Below are positions 5,320-12,497 of a DNA stretch of 22,447 bases, in pieces. Made by a program: the position numbers and the translations under genes. The notes below the pieces were generated by a model that worked only from the letters and a program-made list of their open reading frames with translations, was not told where the DNA came from and did no database searches. Numbering within the stretch: the first letter of the stretch is position 1; the number at the start of each line of letters is the position of its first letter. Source of the DNA: a virus; the IMG/VR virus record IMGVR_UViG_3300024346_000563, positions 1-22,447 of that record. One strand, written 5' to 3'.

Positions 5320-7088
5320 TCTATAATATCTATATCATTAGCATAACTTGTAAATCCATTTTCTTTAACAACCTTCATAACGTGATTTACTCGTCCAACT
5401 AACTCATCCTTATGTGAAATTAAATAAACATTTTTATTACGTTCTCTGCCCATCTTTTTAAGAACTGCTAGTGATCCTTCAACACCTGCTGTGTCCATGC
5501 CACTATCAATTAATTCATCAATAAACAACAAGTTGATATTTTGATATAAACTTTCCCAAACGTCACGGAATGCAAAACTCATACCAAGGATAAGTCTGTT
5601 GCGTTCGCCTCTGCTCAAGTTATCAAAGTCTAAGTCTTGTCCTAACTGCGTAATCTCAACATTCAAATCGTTTTGGAACAACACCTGATGCGGTAATCCT
5701 AGTTTGTCAAGATAGTATGTAAGTCGATTATTTAAATATGCTAGATTCTGATCAATAATTTTCTTACGAATAAAACTATCTTTATTTGTAAGTAATTTTT
5801 GTAAAAACTCTTGATGTTCTTTTAAATTTGTTAGTTCGTTAACTATATTCCAATTAACATCAACAAGAGCTGAATTGCTTAACTCATCAATTTGTGTTTG
5901 ATATGGATCAATTTCATCCTGTTTATTAGTAAGAGCAGTTTTTAAACTATCAACATTTTGTCTATGTTCGTATGCTTCTTTTGCAGTATCATAGAATGTA
6001 GTAGGCTTACCGTTAATATCACCGATTTCTTCAAGTGCTTTCATTACTTGAACTACTTTACCTGCAACTTCTTGTTGATATACAGTTGCATCAGAAAACT
6101 CTTTGTTCTTACGTTCTGCAATTTCTGCTTTTTTGTCTGCATGTAGTTCTTGCCCACACGTATAACATACAGCATCTTCTAAATCTGCGATATCTTTAGA
6201 CGCCTTTTCAACACTCTTGTCAGCACGTAATAGTGCAGGCTCTAATGTGCTTAATTCTTTTCTAAGAGCCAAAATAGCATTATTATGTTCAGTCCAATTA
6301 GCAAGTTTTTCGTGCGAATCTAACTCAATATCAATGTTTAAATGTTCTAATTCGTCGATTGCAGATGATAAATTATCGCTATCTGTGCGTCTTTTTGATA
6401 ACCATGCTTTTTGTGTATTCTTTAAACTAGTAATAGTACTTTCAATTTTACTATTTGCAGATTGTATAGCTTCTATTTTTAGAGTTTCTTCAGTAATAGA
6501 ATCTTTAGTAGTGCGTATTTGTTCTTTTAGCACTTCAGCTTTTTCGCTTAGGATAGTTATACCTAATAATTGTTCGATAATAGCACGTTGATCATTTTGA
6601 CGCATACTTAAAAACGGTTCTGTATATGTGTTTAATGCAACAATGTGTTTAAACATGTCGTGACTCATATTAAGAAGATTATTGATATGTTCTTGTGTCT
6701 TGCGTGAATCACCTTGCGACTCGTCAACCATTTCTTGTTCTTGGTCGTTTATATAGAACTTAAGAATATTAGGAGATCTGCCTCTTTCTATTCTATAATC
6801 TTGGCCGTCCTTTTCAAAATGCAATGTGACTAACATGCCTTTTGAATTAGTTTTATTAATTAAATTGTTTCTTTTAATATTAGTAAGAGCAGTGCCATAC
6901 AATGCATATGACAACGCATTAATGATTGTTGTCTTGCCTGTACCGTTGCGTGATCCTGTATCATCGCCGCCTTGGTCTAAATTTTCGCCTAATACAAGAG
7001 TTAGTTGTTCCTTATCAAAATCAACTGCTTGAGTTTGATTGCCAACACTCATAAAATTCTTTACGGTTAAATCTTTAATACGTATCAT
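5316..7088 (-). CDS. gp46: Recombination endonuclease subunit gp46 (Rad50/SbcC-like ATPase)
   Basis: This 590-residue SMC-type ATPase pairs with gp47 to resect double-strand ends for recombination-dependent replication and to degrade host DNA. The N-terminal Walker A lies in GSRNGTGKTT (residues 45-54), within the marine-phage form preceded by NLDQGGDDT. Long coiled coils flank a zinc hook, C308-Y-T-C311-G, which dimerises the ATPase. The C-terminal half has the ABC signature LSRGE (491-495), Walker B NLLFIDE (519-525) and the switch histidine ISH (557-559). T4 gp46 is 560 residues, so this is full length. The gp47 stop and the gp46 ATG overlap by 4 nt (7085-7088). All active residues are intact. 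Confidence 0.96.
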   Translation of the reverse strand: MIRIKDLTVKNFMSVGNQTQAVDFDKEQLTLVLGENLDQGGDDTGSRNGTGKTTIINALSYALYGTALTNIKRNNLINKTNSKGMLVTLHFEKDGQDYRIERGRSPNILKFYINDQEQEMVDESQGDSRKTQEHINNLLNMSHDMFKHIVALNTYTEPFLSMRQNDQRAIIEQLLGITILSEKAEVLKEQIRTTKDSITEETLKIEAIQSANSKIESTITSLKNTQKAWLSKRRTDSDNLSSAIDELEHLNIDIELDSHEKLANWTEHNNAILALRKELSTLEPALLRADKSVEKASKDIADLEDAVCYTCGQELHADKKAEIAERKNKEFSDATVYQQEVAGKVVQVMKALEEIGDINGKPTTFYDTAKEAYEHRQNVDSLKTALTNKQDEIDPYQTQIDELSNSALVDVNWNIVNELTNLKEHQEFLQKLLTNKDSFIRKKIIDQNLAYLNNRLTYYLDKLGLPHQVLFQNDLNVEITQLGQDLDFDNLSRGERNRLILGMSFAFRDVWESLYQNINLLFIDELIDSGMDTAGVEGSLAVLKKMGRERNKNVYLISHKDELVGRVNHVMKVVKENGFTSYANDIDIIE

Positions 7089-8095
7089 AGTTCGTTATAG
7101 ATGTCCAATAGAAGTTTCTTATTAAAACTATCACTATCGATAGCTGATATTTCTTTAGATACAATTTCGTCAACGCTTTCAAATGTTGATATATCTAATT
7201 CGGTTGTTATTTCTTCAATTTGTTTTTGCGGTATAAGTGTAATCTCTCTGCACTTATATTGACTAATATAAGTTTCTTTAATAAAACTTGCTTCTTCGTA
7301 ACTAATCGGAACATCAATAGTAACACGCAAATACATATTATTTTTAATAATATTTTGATCAGGATCAAGAAGTTTACTTAGTGTAGTTGTGCGATACTTA
7401 GGACAGTCGGGCCAGTTAATGTACTCTGGCTCTGCATTGTTTTCACGATCTAATATCATCATACCACGATCATCATCCCATGCATCAGCATAGTTGTGCG
7501 GAAATGCATTACCTAAGTAGTGTACTACACCTTGTTGTTGACGTTTGTGGAAGTGGCCACTAAACACATAAGATTGATTAGCAAAGTCTTCAGCTCTAAG
7601 TTCACCGTGATCGGGCATCTGAACCATTGCATTCATATAAAAGCTAGGAAGTTCAAAATGACCGAAAATATATTTACTATCAATTTCTTTAAGTTTCTTC
7701 CATTCTTCGCCTACTAACCACGGAACAAGAGTTACATCGTCAATAGTAGTAATCTCGTCAATAAATGTAATACCAGGAATATATTGTGCAAATGCTGTTG
7801 AATTTACATCACGTTTGTCTTTGTAGTATAAGTCGTGGTTACCATCAAAGAAGTAAAACTTTTCAAATGCAGAACCTAGTTTTTCCATACAACGTATTGT
7901 TGCATCCATTGTAGTAAGATTAAGTGCATTCCTATTGTGATGCCAATCTCCACAGAAGATACCAGTTTCACAGTTATGTGCCTTGGCTTGTTCAATATAC
8001 CAGTCTATAAAGGCTTCGCAGTCGTCATTATGCATACGACTGTTGCCTTTTAATCCAAAATGAATGTCTGTAAAGACTGCTGCTTTTTTAAACAA
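7085..8095 (-). CDS. gp47: Recombination endonuclease subunit gp47 (Mre11/SbcD-like nuclease)
   Basis: A 336-residue metallophosphoesterase and nuclease partner of gp46, close to the 339 residues of T4 gp47. Metal-binding motifs occur in order: D10-I-H12, GDWHHN (49-54), GNHD (85-88), a GHFE (145-148) and GHFH (180-183). The C-terminal third would bind the gp46 coiled-coil base. The start is TTG at 8095-8093: it is the first start after an in-frame TAG, lies 7 nt after AAGGA, and leaves the DIH motif at the usual distance from the N-terminus; the next ATG (codon 21) would remove that motif. A strong sigma-70-type promoter lies directly upstream, so the operon can be read by unmodified host polymerase. 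Confidence 0.95.
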   Translation of the reverse strand: MFKKAAVFTDIHFGLKGNSRMHNDDCEAFIDWYIEQAKAHNCETGIFCGDWHHNRNALNLTTMDATIRCMEKLGSAFEKFYFFDGNHDLYYKDKRDVNSTAFAQYIPGITFIDEITTIDDVTLVPWLVGEEWKKLKEIDSKYIFGHFELPSFYMNAMVQMPDHGELRAEDFANQSYVFSGHFHKRQQQGVVHYLGNAFPHNYADAWDDDRGMMILDRENNAEPEYINWPDCPKYRTTTLSKLLDPDQNIIKNNMYLRVTIDVPISYEEASFIKETYISQYKCREITLIPQKQIEEITTELDISTFESVDEIVSKEISAIDSDSFNKKLLLDIYNEL

Positions 8096-8108
8096 ATGAA
8101 GATCCTTC

Positions 8109-8152
8109 TATATACGATTACATATACAATTATATACGATTATATAAGATTA
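8109..8152. repeat. Short direct repeats in the gp47 promoter
   Basis: TATATACGATTA occurs at 8109-8120 and 8131-8142, and the variant TATATAAGATTA at 8141-8152. The -10 box and spacer lie within these repeats, so they could be a binding site for a phage regulator. They could also be only AT-rich drift. Confidence 0.55.
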
Positions 8153-8157
8153 GTCAA
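8129..8157 (-). promoter_or_regulatory. Host sigma-70-type promoter for gp47-gp46
   Basis: On the minus strand TTGACT (8157-8152) and TATAAT (8134-8129) are separated by exactly 17 bp, 11 of 12 matches to the bacterial consensus. The start would be near 8122, about 27 nt before the TTG codon of gp47. It lies in the 67-bp gap between gp55 and gp47. Confidence 0.75.
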
Positions 8158-8162
8158 GAGGT

Positions 8163-8984
8163 TTATTTGATGCCTTGCTCTCGTTTTACAGAAGCTTCCC
8201 ATTCTCCTGCATGTTGTCTAGTATAACTAGGATCTAATCCGTTTTGTTCTAAGATGTCGTCTCTAATGTTTTGATTGCGTTTTTCAATGTTGATAACACG
8301 TACAAATGAGTTTGTGACTGCCGCTGTGTAGTAAGCAAACGGGTTGTTTGATTTGCTTTCATCAAACTGTAAACCAATTTGAGCAAGTTGCAATATTGCT
8401 TGTCCACGCATTTCATCATTGTAGGTGTATCCTCTCACATTTCCTCGTGTTGCGTATCTTTCACACAGTTTCATCCACATCATAGCAAGGTTATTAGTTG
8501 CTTTTCCGTGATCTTTACTAAAATAACCGTTTCCCATAGCACCAACCCAATGGCTTTTACCTACACAGTATAATTCTCCTTGATCATTAAATTTATAATG
8601 TTGAAAGGGAGGAAAGTTTAATTTTGTTTTTGTATCTGCAACTGTTTTAGGAGTTTTCTTCCTTCCAGGTTCGTCGGGTACATGATCAAATGTCATAATA
8701 CGAAATATTAATTCTTCTTTTGTAATTTTTCTATAATCAATTTCACATTCGGCTTGTTTTACTTTTTCTCCAGCTAGTTTACGTGCTTCGTACTCAGCAT
8801 TGCCTAAACGTTTTGCTTTATTGCGTTTTGCTTCTGCAATAGTTCTAACATTAATTTTTTTAATTTCGGATAAAATTATATCGTATTGTGCATAGTCTTT
8901 TTCTGTATAACTACAAAAACTCATTTTTGATTTATGTATTTCTTTTAGCATATCTTTGTTGTTTAGATAATTTTGTCTTCTCAT
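8163..8984 (-). CDS. gp55: Late-transcription sigma factor gp55
   Basis: This 273-residue protein is the T4-type sigma factor that directs RNA polymerase to TATAAATA late promoters. The diagnostic C-terminal block NPFAYYTAAVTNSFVRVIN (residues 214-232), followed by KRNQNIRDDIL, matches the gp55 region related to sigma region 2. T4 gp55 is 185 residues; here about 100 extra residues lie at the N-terminus, including a basic helical stretch (48-85) and a Lys/Pro segment (108-120). The C-terminus ends KREQGIK and shows no obvious hydrophobic/acidic clamp-binding tail of the kind used by T4 gp55 to contact gp45. It is preceded by TAGGAAC as ribosome binding site and a consensus sigma-70 promoter. 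Exact late-promoter octamers elsewhere in the window support an active gp55. Confidence 0.93.
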   Translation of the reverse strand: MRRQNYLNNKDMLKEIHKSKMSFCSYTEKDYAQYDIILSEIKKINVRTIAEAKRNKAKRLGNAEYEARKLAGEKVKQAECEIDYRKITKEELIFRIMTFDHVPDEPGRKKTPKTVADTKTKLNFPPFQHYKFNDQGELYCVGKSHWVGAMGNGYFSKDHGKATNNLAMMWMKLCERYATRGNVRGYTYNDEMRGQAILQLAQIGLQFDESKSNNPFAYYTAAVTNSFVRVINIEKRNQNIRDDILEQNGLDPSYTRQHAGEWEASVKREQGIK

Positions 8985-9017
8985 TTATAGTTCCTAACTA
9001 GATTGTATTTACTATAT

Positions 9018-9046
9018 ATTATAATATACATACTTAATTTTGTCAA
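9018..9046 (-). promoter_or_regulatory. Perfect-consensus sigma-70 promoter for gp55
   Basis: On the minus strand TTGACA (9046-9041) and TATAAT (9023-9018) are separated by 17 bp, a 12/12 match to the bacterial consensus. The predicted start is near 9011, about 27 nt before the gp55 ATG. Confidence 0.85.
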
Positions 9047-9053
9047 CTAAATA
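9046..9053 (+). promoter_or_regulatory. Possible late promoter for the baseplate operon
   Basis: ACTAAATA matches the late octamer at 6 of 8 positions and sits 22-29 nt before the gp48-like ATG. It touches the -35 box of the divergent gp55 promoter. AGGAG at 9061-9065 follows as ribosome binding site. Confidence 0.4.
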
Positions 9054-9074
9054 GTAGTATAGGAGTTTATTATT

Positions 9075-9824
9075 ATGACCACTAGACGTACTAGATCTTA
9101 CCAAGCGTATGACCAAAATGGCAAAGAAATAAGTGAAGATAGATTCAACACTCAATACGGAAGAACATCGTCTTCAGCACCAAGAGATGGTATTATGCAG
9201 CAACGCACAACTTCTAATGCAGTTTGGTCAGGTTACAATTCTGATTGGCGTGTTAAACTTGGATATAAGAAAGGATCTTATACAGATATAATGGCGCCGT
9301 TATCTATCACCGGTGGTGTAGTTTTTCCTTATACTCCTACAGTTATTGTTAATCATACAGCAAATTATGATGCAATGCATCCTGTACATAGTAATTATCC
9401 ATTTTATGCTTATCAAAATAGCCAAGTTGATCAAATGACAATTACAGGAGACTTTGTTCAACAGACAGAAGCTGACGCAGAATATTGGGTTGCTGTGATG
9501 CACTTTTTAAGAAGTGCAACAAAAATGGCATACGGCGAAACATCTAACCAAGGCAACCCGCCACCTTTATTAAAATTAAACGGATACGGACAATTTGTGT
9601 TTAATAATATTCCAGTATTATTGCAAACATTTATGATTGACTTACCGTCTGACGTTGATTATATTGAAACAACATTTGGCGGTGGCGGAAAAACATTTGT
9701 ACCTGTTAAGTGTCAAATTGCACTTACATTAGTACCTCAATATAGTAGACGTAAGGTAGAGCAATTTAGTCTAGATAAGTTTATAAGTGGCAGCTATCTT
9801 AAAACAGGTGGAGGATTTATGTAA
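9075..9824 (+). CDS. gp48: Baseplate tail-tube cap / initiator, gp48-like
   Basis: A 249-residue protein at the head of the baseplate operon. The body (residues 75-230) reads as a beta-rich tube-fold domain: SITGGVVFPYTPTV, HPVHSNYPFYAYQNSQVDQMTITGDF, then a helix EADAEYWVAVMHFLRSATKMAYG and FMIDLPSDVDYIET. This fits the gp48/gp54 proteins that sit on the baseplate and start tube polymerisation. I favour gp48 because that is how marine T4-like phages label this protein next to gp53, but gp54 cannot be excluded. T4 gp48 is 364 residues, so this is a shorter form. The N-terminal 60 residues are polar. AGGAG lies 9 nt before the ATG, and TAATG joins it to gp53. Confidence 0.75.
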   Translation: MTTRRTRSYQAYDQNGKEISEDRFNTQYGRTSSSAPRDGIMQQRTTSNAVWSGYNSDWRVKLGYKKGSYTDIMAPLSITGGVVFPYTPTVIVNHTANYDAMHPVHSNYPFYAYQNSQVDQMTITGDFVQQTEADAEYWVAVMHFLRSATKMAYGETSNQGNPPPLLKLNGYGQFVFNNIPVLLQTFMIDLPSDVDYIETTFGGGGKTFVPVKCQIALTLVPQYSRRKVEQFSLDKFISGSYLKTGGGFM

Positions 9825-10120
9825 TGGCATACGATTCATCTAGTCCTTATGCAGCAACTCCGTATACAGAAAATTATTTAGATTTTTTACAAGTCAGACC
9901 AGTGCCAAAAACAACAAGTGATGTGTTATATACTATTGAACCAATATTTCACCAACGTCCTGATCTAGCTGCAAATTACATATATAATAATCATAAATTA
10001 TGGTGGGTGTTTGCACAGCGAAATATGGATATATTAATCGATCCTGTTTTTGATTTTAAAGCAGGCACACAAATATACTTACTAAACGGACCATCTTTAC
10101 GTGAACTTTTAGGATTATAG
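9824..10120 (+). CDS. gp53: Baseplate wedge protein gp53
   Basis: A 98-residue protein dominated by a LysM-like module: HQRPDLAANYIYNNHKLWWVFAQ (residues 45-67), NMDILIDP and FKAGTQIYLL. This is the gp53 pattern (YxxP-L-x-x-Y-x-LWW-N-x-I-x-P-G-x-x-I). In T4, gp53 clamps adjacent baseplate wedges. T4 gp53 is 196 residues, so this is a minimal form retaining the LysM-like core. The ATG overlaps the upstream stop by one base (TAATG), and only one base separates its own stop from the next ATG, implying strong translational coupling. Confidence 0.88.
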   Translation: MAYDSSSPYAATPYTENYLDFLQVRPVPKTTSDVLYTIEPIFHQRPDLAANYIYNNHKLWWVFAQRNMDILIDPVFDFKAGTQIYLLNGPSLRELLGL

Positions 10121-10121
10121 C

Positions 10122-12497
10122 ATGGCATCAAACGAAGATATTATCAAAGCGGATGTTGCAGGCAGAACAAATGACCTCAATCAAGCAGCACGAGAGTTTA
10201 ATGACGGCGAATATGGACAACCTATAAGTAGTGGTAGTATAGGTAGTTCGGGTAAAGAACCTAACGAATTAGAACAATTTTCAAATGGAACATTTAAATT
10301 TACTTTAGCAGTATTATCAAGTACTCAAATGGCATATCCTGAAAAAACTTATAGAGCAGGTCAAAGTGTAAAGACAATATTACAAAGTGGTGGAGGATTA
10401 GCAGCAACAAAAGCTATAACTGCATATGAAGGCGAATCTGGAAGAGTAGAATACTTTATAGATGATATAGACATTGAAGCAATTATTGCTCCAACTACAT
10501 CACAGCGAGCTACAAATGCTACTAACATTCAGTTTAAAGTAATGGAACCGTATAGCATGGGTTTATTTTTACAAACTCTACAAATTGCTGCTGCTGAAGA
10601 ATATAGAAATTATCTTGAAACTCCTCTATTGCTTACTTTAGAATTTTTAGGTCAAGATGACGATGGAAATTTTATTGGTAGTGTAAGTAAAAGATTTTTT
10701 CCTCTTAAAATAGTAAACATGGATATGAATGTTACTGGCGGCGGCACTGTATATGATGTCACCGCAGTTCCATATAATGAAATTAGTCTTACTAATGCAA
10801 TACAAACAATGACCAATGATGTTGAATTAACAGGATCTACATTAGATGAAATTTTAGAGTCAGGTCCCCAAAGTTTATCAGCTACAATTAATGCACAAAT
10901 GATAGAACAAATTAACGTAGGGCAAGGAACTAGACCTAGTGAATTTGTAATTATTTTTCCTAAAGATGTTGCATCTACCAGTGGTAGCGCAGGATCAGCA
11001 GATAGCAGAAGTAATATACAGAGCGTACTTTATGATATGACACAAAACGGCAATGCTCCTAGTGTACCTAGATTTAATATTGGAGATTTAGGCATTGGAA
11101 TTGGAAATTCGACTAATAGAGCAGCAGTTACTCAAAGCTCAAAAGAATATATTGCACGTAAATCAAACATATCAGGAAAATTAAAAGAAAATATAGGTGG
11201 CAATATTAATAGTATTGGTAAATCTACACTTGCAAACAGTATTGATGTTCCAGGAAATCATCCTTTAAATAAAGCAGGTTTAACTTATAACGAAGAAACA
11301 TTATTATTTGAAAATGATAAAATGAGTGTAAGTCATGATTTAAGAACTTACACGTTTCCTAAAGGTTCAAAAATACAAGATATTATTGAAGAACTTGTAA
11401 TTATTAGTGATTACGGTAAAAAATTTGCCGAACCTCGTCCTGATAGTGTTGGAATGGTTGATTGGTTTAAAATTGAAACCGAAGTATATCCAATAGCAGA
11501 TGCTGAAGAACAACGTCGAACAGGCACAACGCCAAAAATTTATGTATATAAAGTTGTGCCATATAAAGTACATCTAGCAACAATTTCTAGTCCAACACAA
11601 ACTGCTCCAGGATTTGAAAGATTAAAACAACTTGCTAATAAACAATATGATTATATCTATACCGGTGCAAATAATGATATATTAGATTTTGAAATTAATC
11701 TAAATAACCAATTTTTTAGTGCATTAAGTGCTGACGGTGATGCACTTTCGGCAACTAGTGTTACTTCTACAAAATCTAGTACGAGTGCAACCGGAGAAGC
11801 TCAAGCAACACCTAGCCAAGGCGGCTCTTCAGGTCAAAACGGAGGACGCACAGGTAGAACAGGAACACACAGTACTGGTACTATAGGAGGCGGCAGCAGT
11901 GAAAGTGTTGCTACTAGAGTTGCTAGATCTTTTCATGATAGTATAGTAAACAGTCGAGTTGATTTAGTTACAATTACTTTTAATATTATAGGAGATCCTT
12001 ATTATCTATCAGACAGCGGAATGGGAAATTATAATAGTAGAGCTGGAACATTAAATATTACACAAGACGGACAAATGGATTATCAACGAAGTGAAGTTGA
12101 TATTATTATAAATTTTAGAACCCCAATTGATTATAATGATAATACAGGACTTATGGATTTTCCAGAAGATACAGTTCCTGTAGAACCGTTTAGTGGATTA
12201 TATAAGGTAATCAAAGTTCAATCAAGATTTGCTGGCGGAAGATTTACACAAGAATTAGAATGCATACGTAGAATTAATCAAGAAGGAAAATCAACAGGAC
12301 AAAGTGCATACAAACAATTTGACGGAAACGCCGGAGCGTTAGATAATTCAGGAAGAGCAACAGGAACTCCGGCAGCCGCAAATGCGCAAGATAACCCTAC
12401 AATTAAAGAACAAGTAGCTTTATCAAGAACAGCTCGAACAGAAAATGCTAATAGTCGTTTAGCAGATATTAAACGTGGTATTATACGAGGATTTTAA
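10122..12497 (+). CDS. Large baseplate protein, putative hub (gp27/gpD-like)
   Basis: A 791-residue structural protein immediately before the gp5 spike. Residues 50-245 are beta-rich (FTLAVLSSTQMAYPEKTYRAG; FFPLKIVNMDMNVTGGGTVYDV). A second region (395-540) contains VDWFKIETEVYPI and YDYIYTGANNDILDFEINLN. A Ser/Gly/Thr-rich linker spans about 540-600. The C-terminal region (605-720) ends in SGLYKVIKVQSRFAGGRFTQELECIR, which resembles the last strands of phage hub proteins of the gpD/gp27 type (Y-x-V-x-x-V-x-(H/S)-x-F-x-x-G-x-FT-x-x-L). In those phages the hub trimer holds the spike, which fits the adjacent gp5. No gp27 homologue is otherwise visible here, so I infer this is the hub. Sequence similarity to T4 gp27 is not evident by eye. 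Confidence 0.6.
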   Translation: MASNEDIIKADVAGRTNDLNQAAREFNDGEYGQPISSGSIGSSGKEPNELEQFSNGTFKFTLAVLSSTQMAYPEKTYRAGQSVKTILQSGGGLAATKAITAYEGESGRVEYFIDDIDIEAIIAPTTSQRATNATNIQFKVMEPYSMGLFLQTLQIAAAEEYRNYLETPLLLTLEFLGQDDDGNFIGSVSKRFFPLKIVNMDMNVTGGGTVYDVTAVPYNEISLTNAIQTMTNDVELTGSTLDEILESGPQSLSATINAQMIEQINVGQGTRPSEFVIIFPKDVASTSGSAGSADSRSNIQSVLYDMTQNGNAPSVPRFNIGDLGIGIGNSTNRAAVTQSSKEYIARKSNISGKLKENIGGNINSIGKSTLANSIDVPGNHPLNKAGLTYNEETLLFENDKMSVSHDLRTYTFPKGSKIQDIIEELVIISDYGKKFAEPRPDSVGMVDWFKIETEVYPIADAEEQRRTGTTPKIYVYKVVPYKVHLATISSPTQTAPGFERLKQLANKQYDYIYTGANNDILDFEINLNNQFFSALSADGDALSATSVTSTKSSTSATGEAQATPSQGGSSGQNGGRTGRTGTHSTGTIGGGSSESVATRVARSFHDSIVNSRVDLVTITFNIIGDPYYLSDSGMGNYNSRAGTLNITQDGQMDYQRSEVDIIINFRTPIDYNDNTGLMDFPEDTVPVEPFSGLYKVIKVQSRFAGGRFTQELECIRRINQEGKSTGQSAYKQFDGNAGALDNSGRATGTPAAANAQDNPTIKEQVALSRTARTENANSRLADIKRGIIRGF

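Noticed and set aside
8109-8152. CRISPR-like short repeats
   Set aside because: Units are only 12 bp, AT-rich and overlapping at the third copy; no spacers of uniform length and no cas genes.
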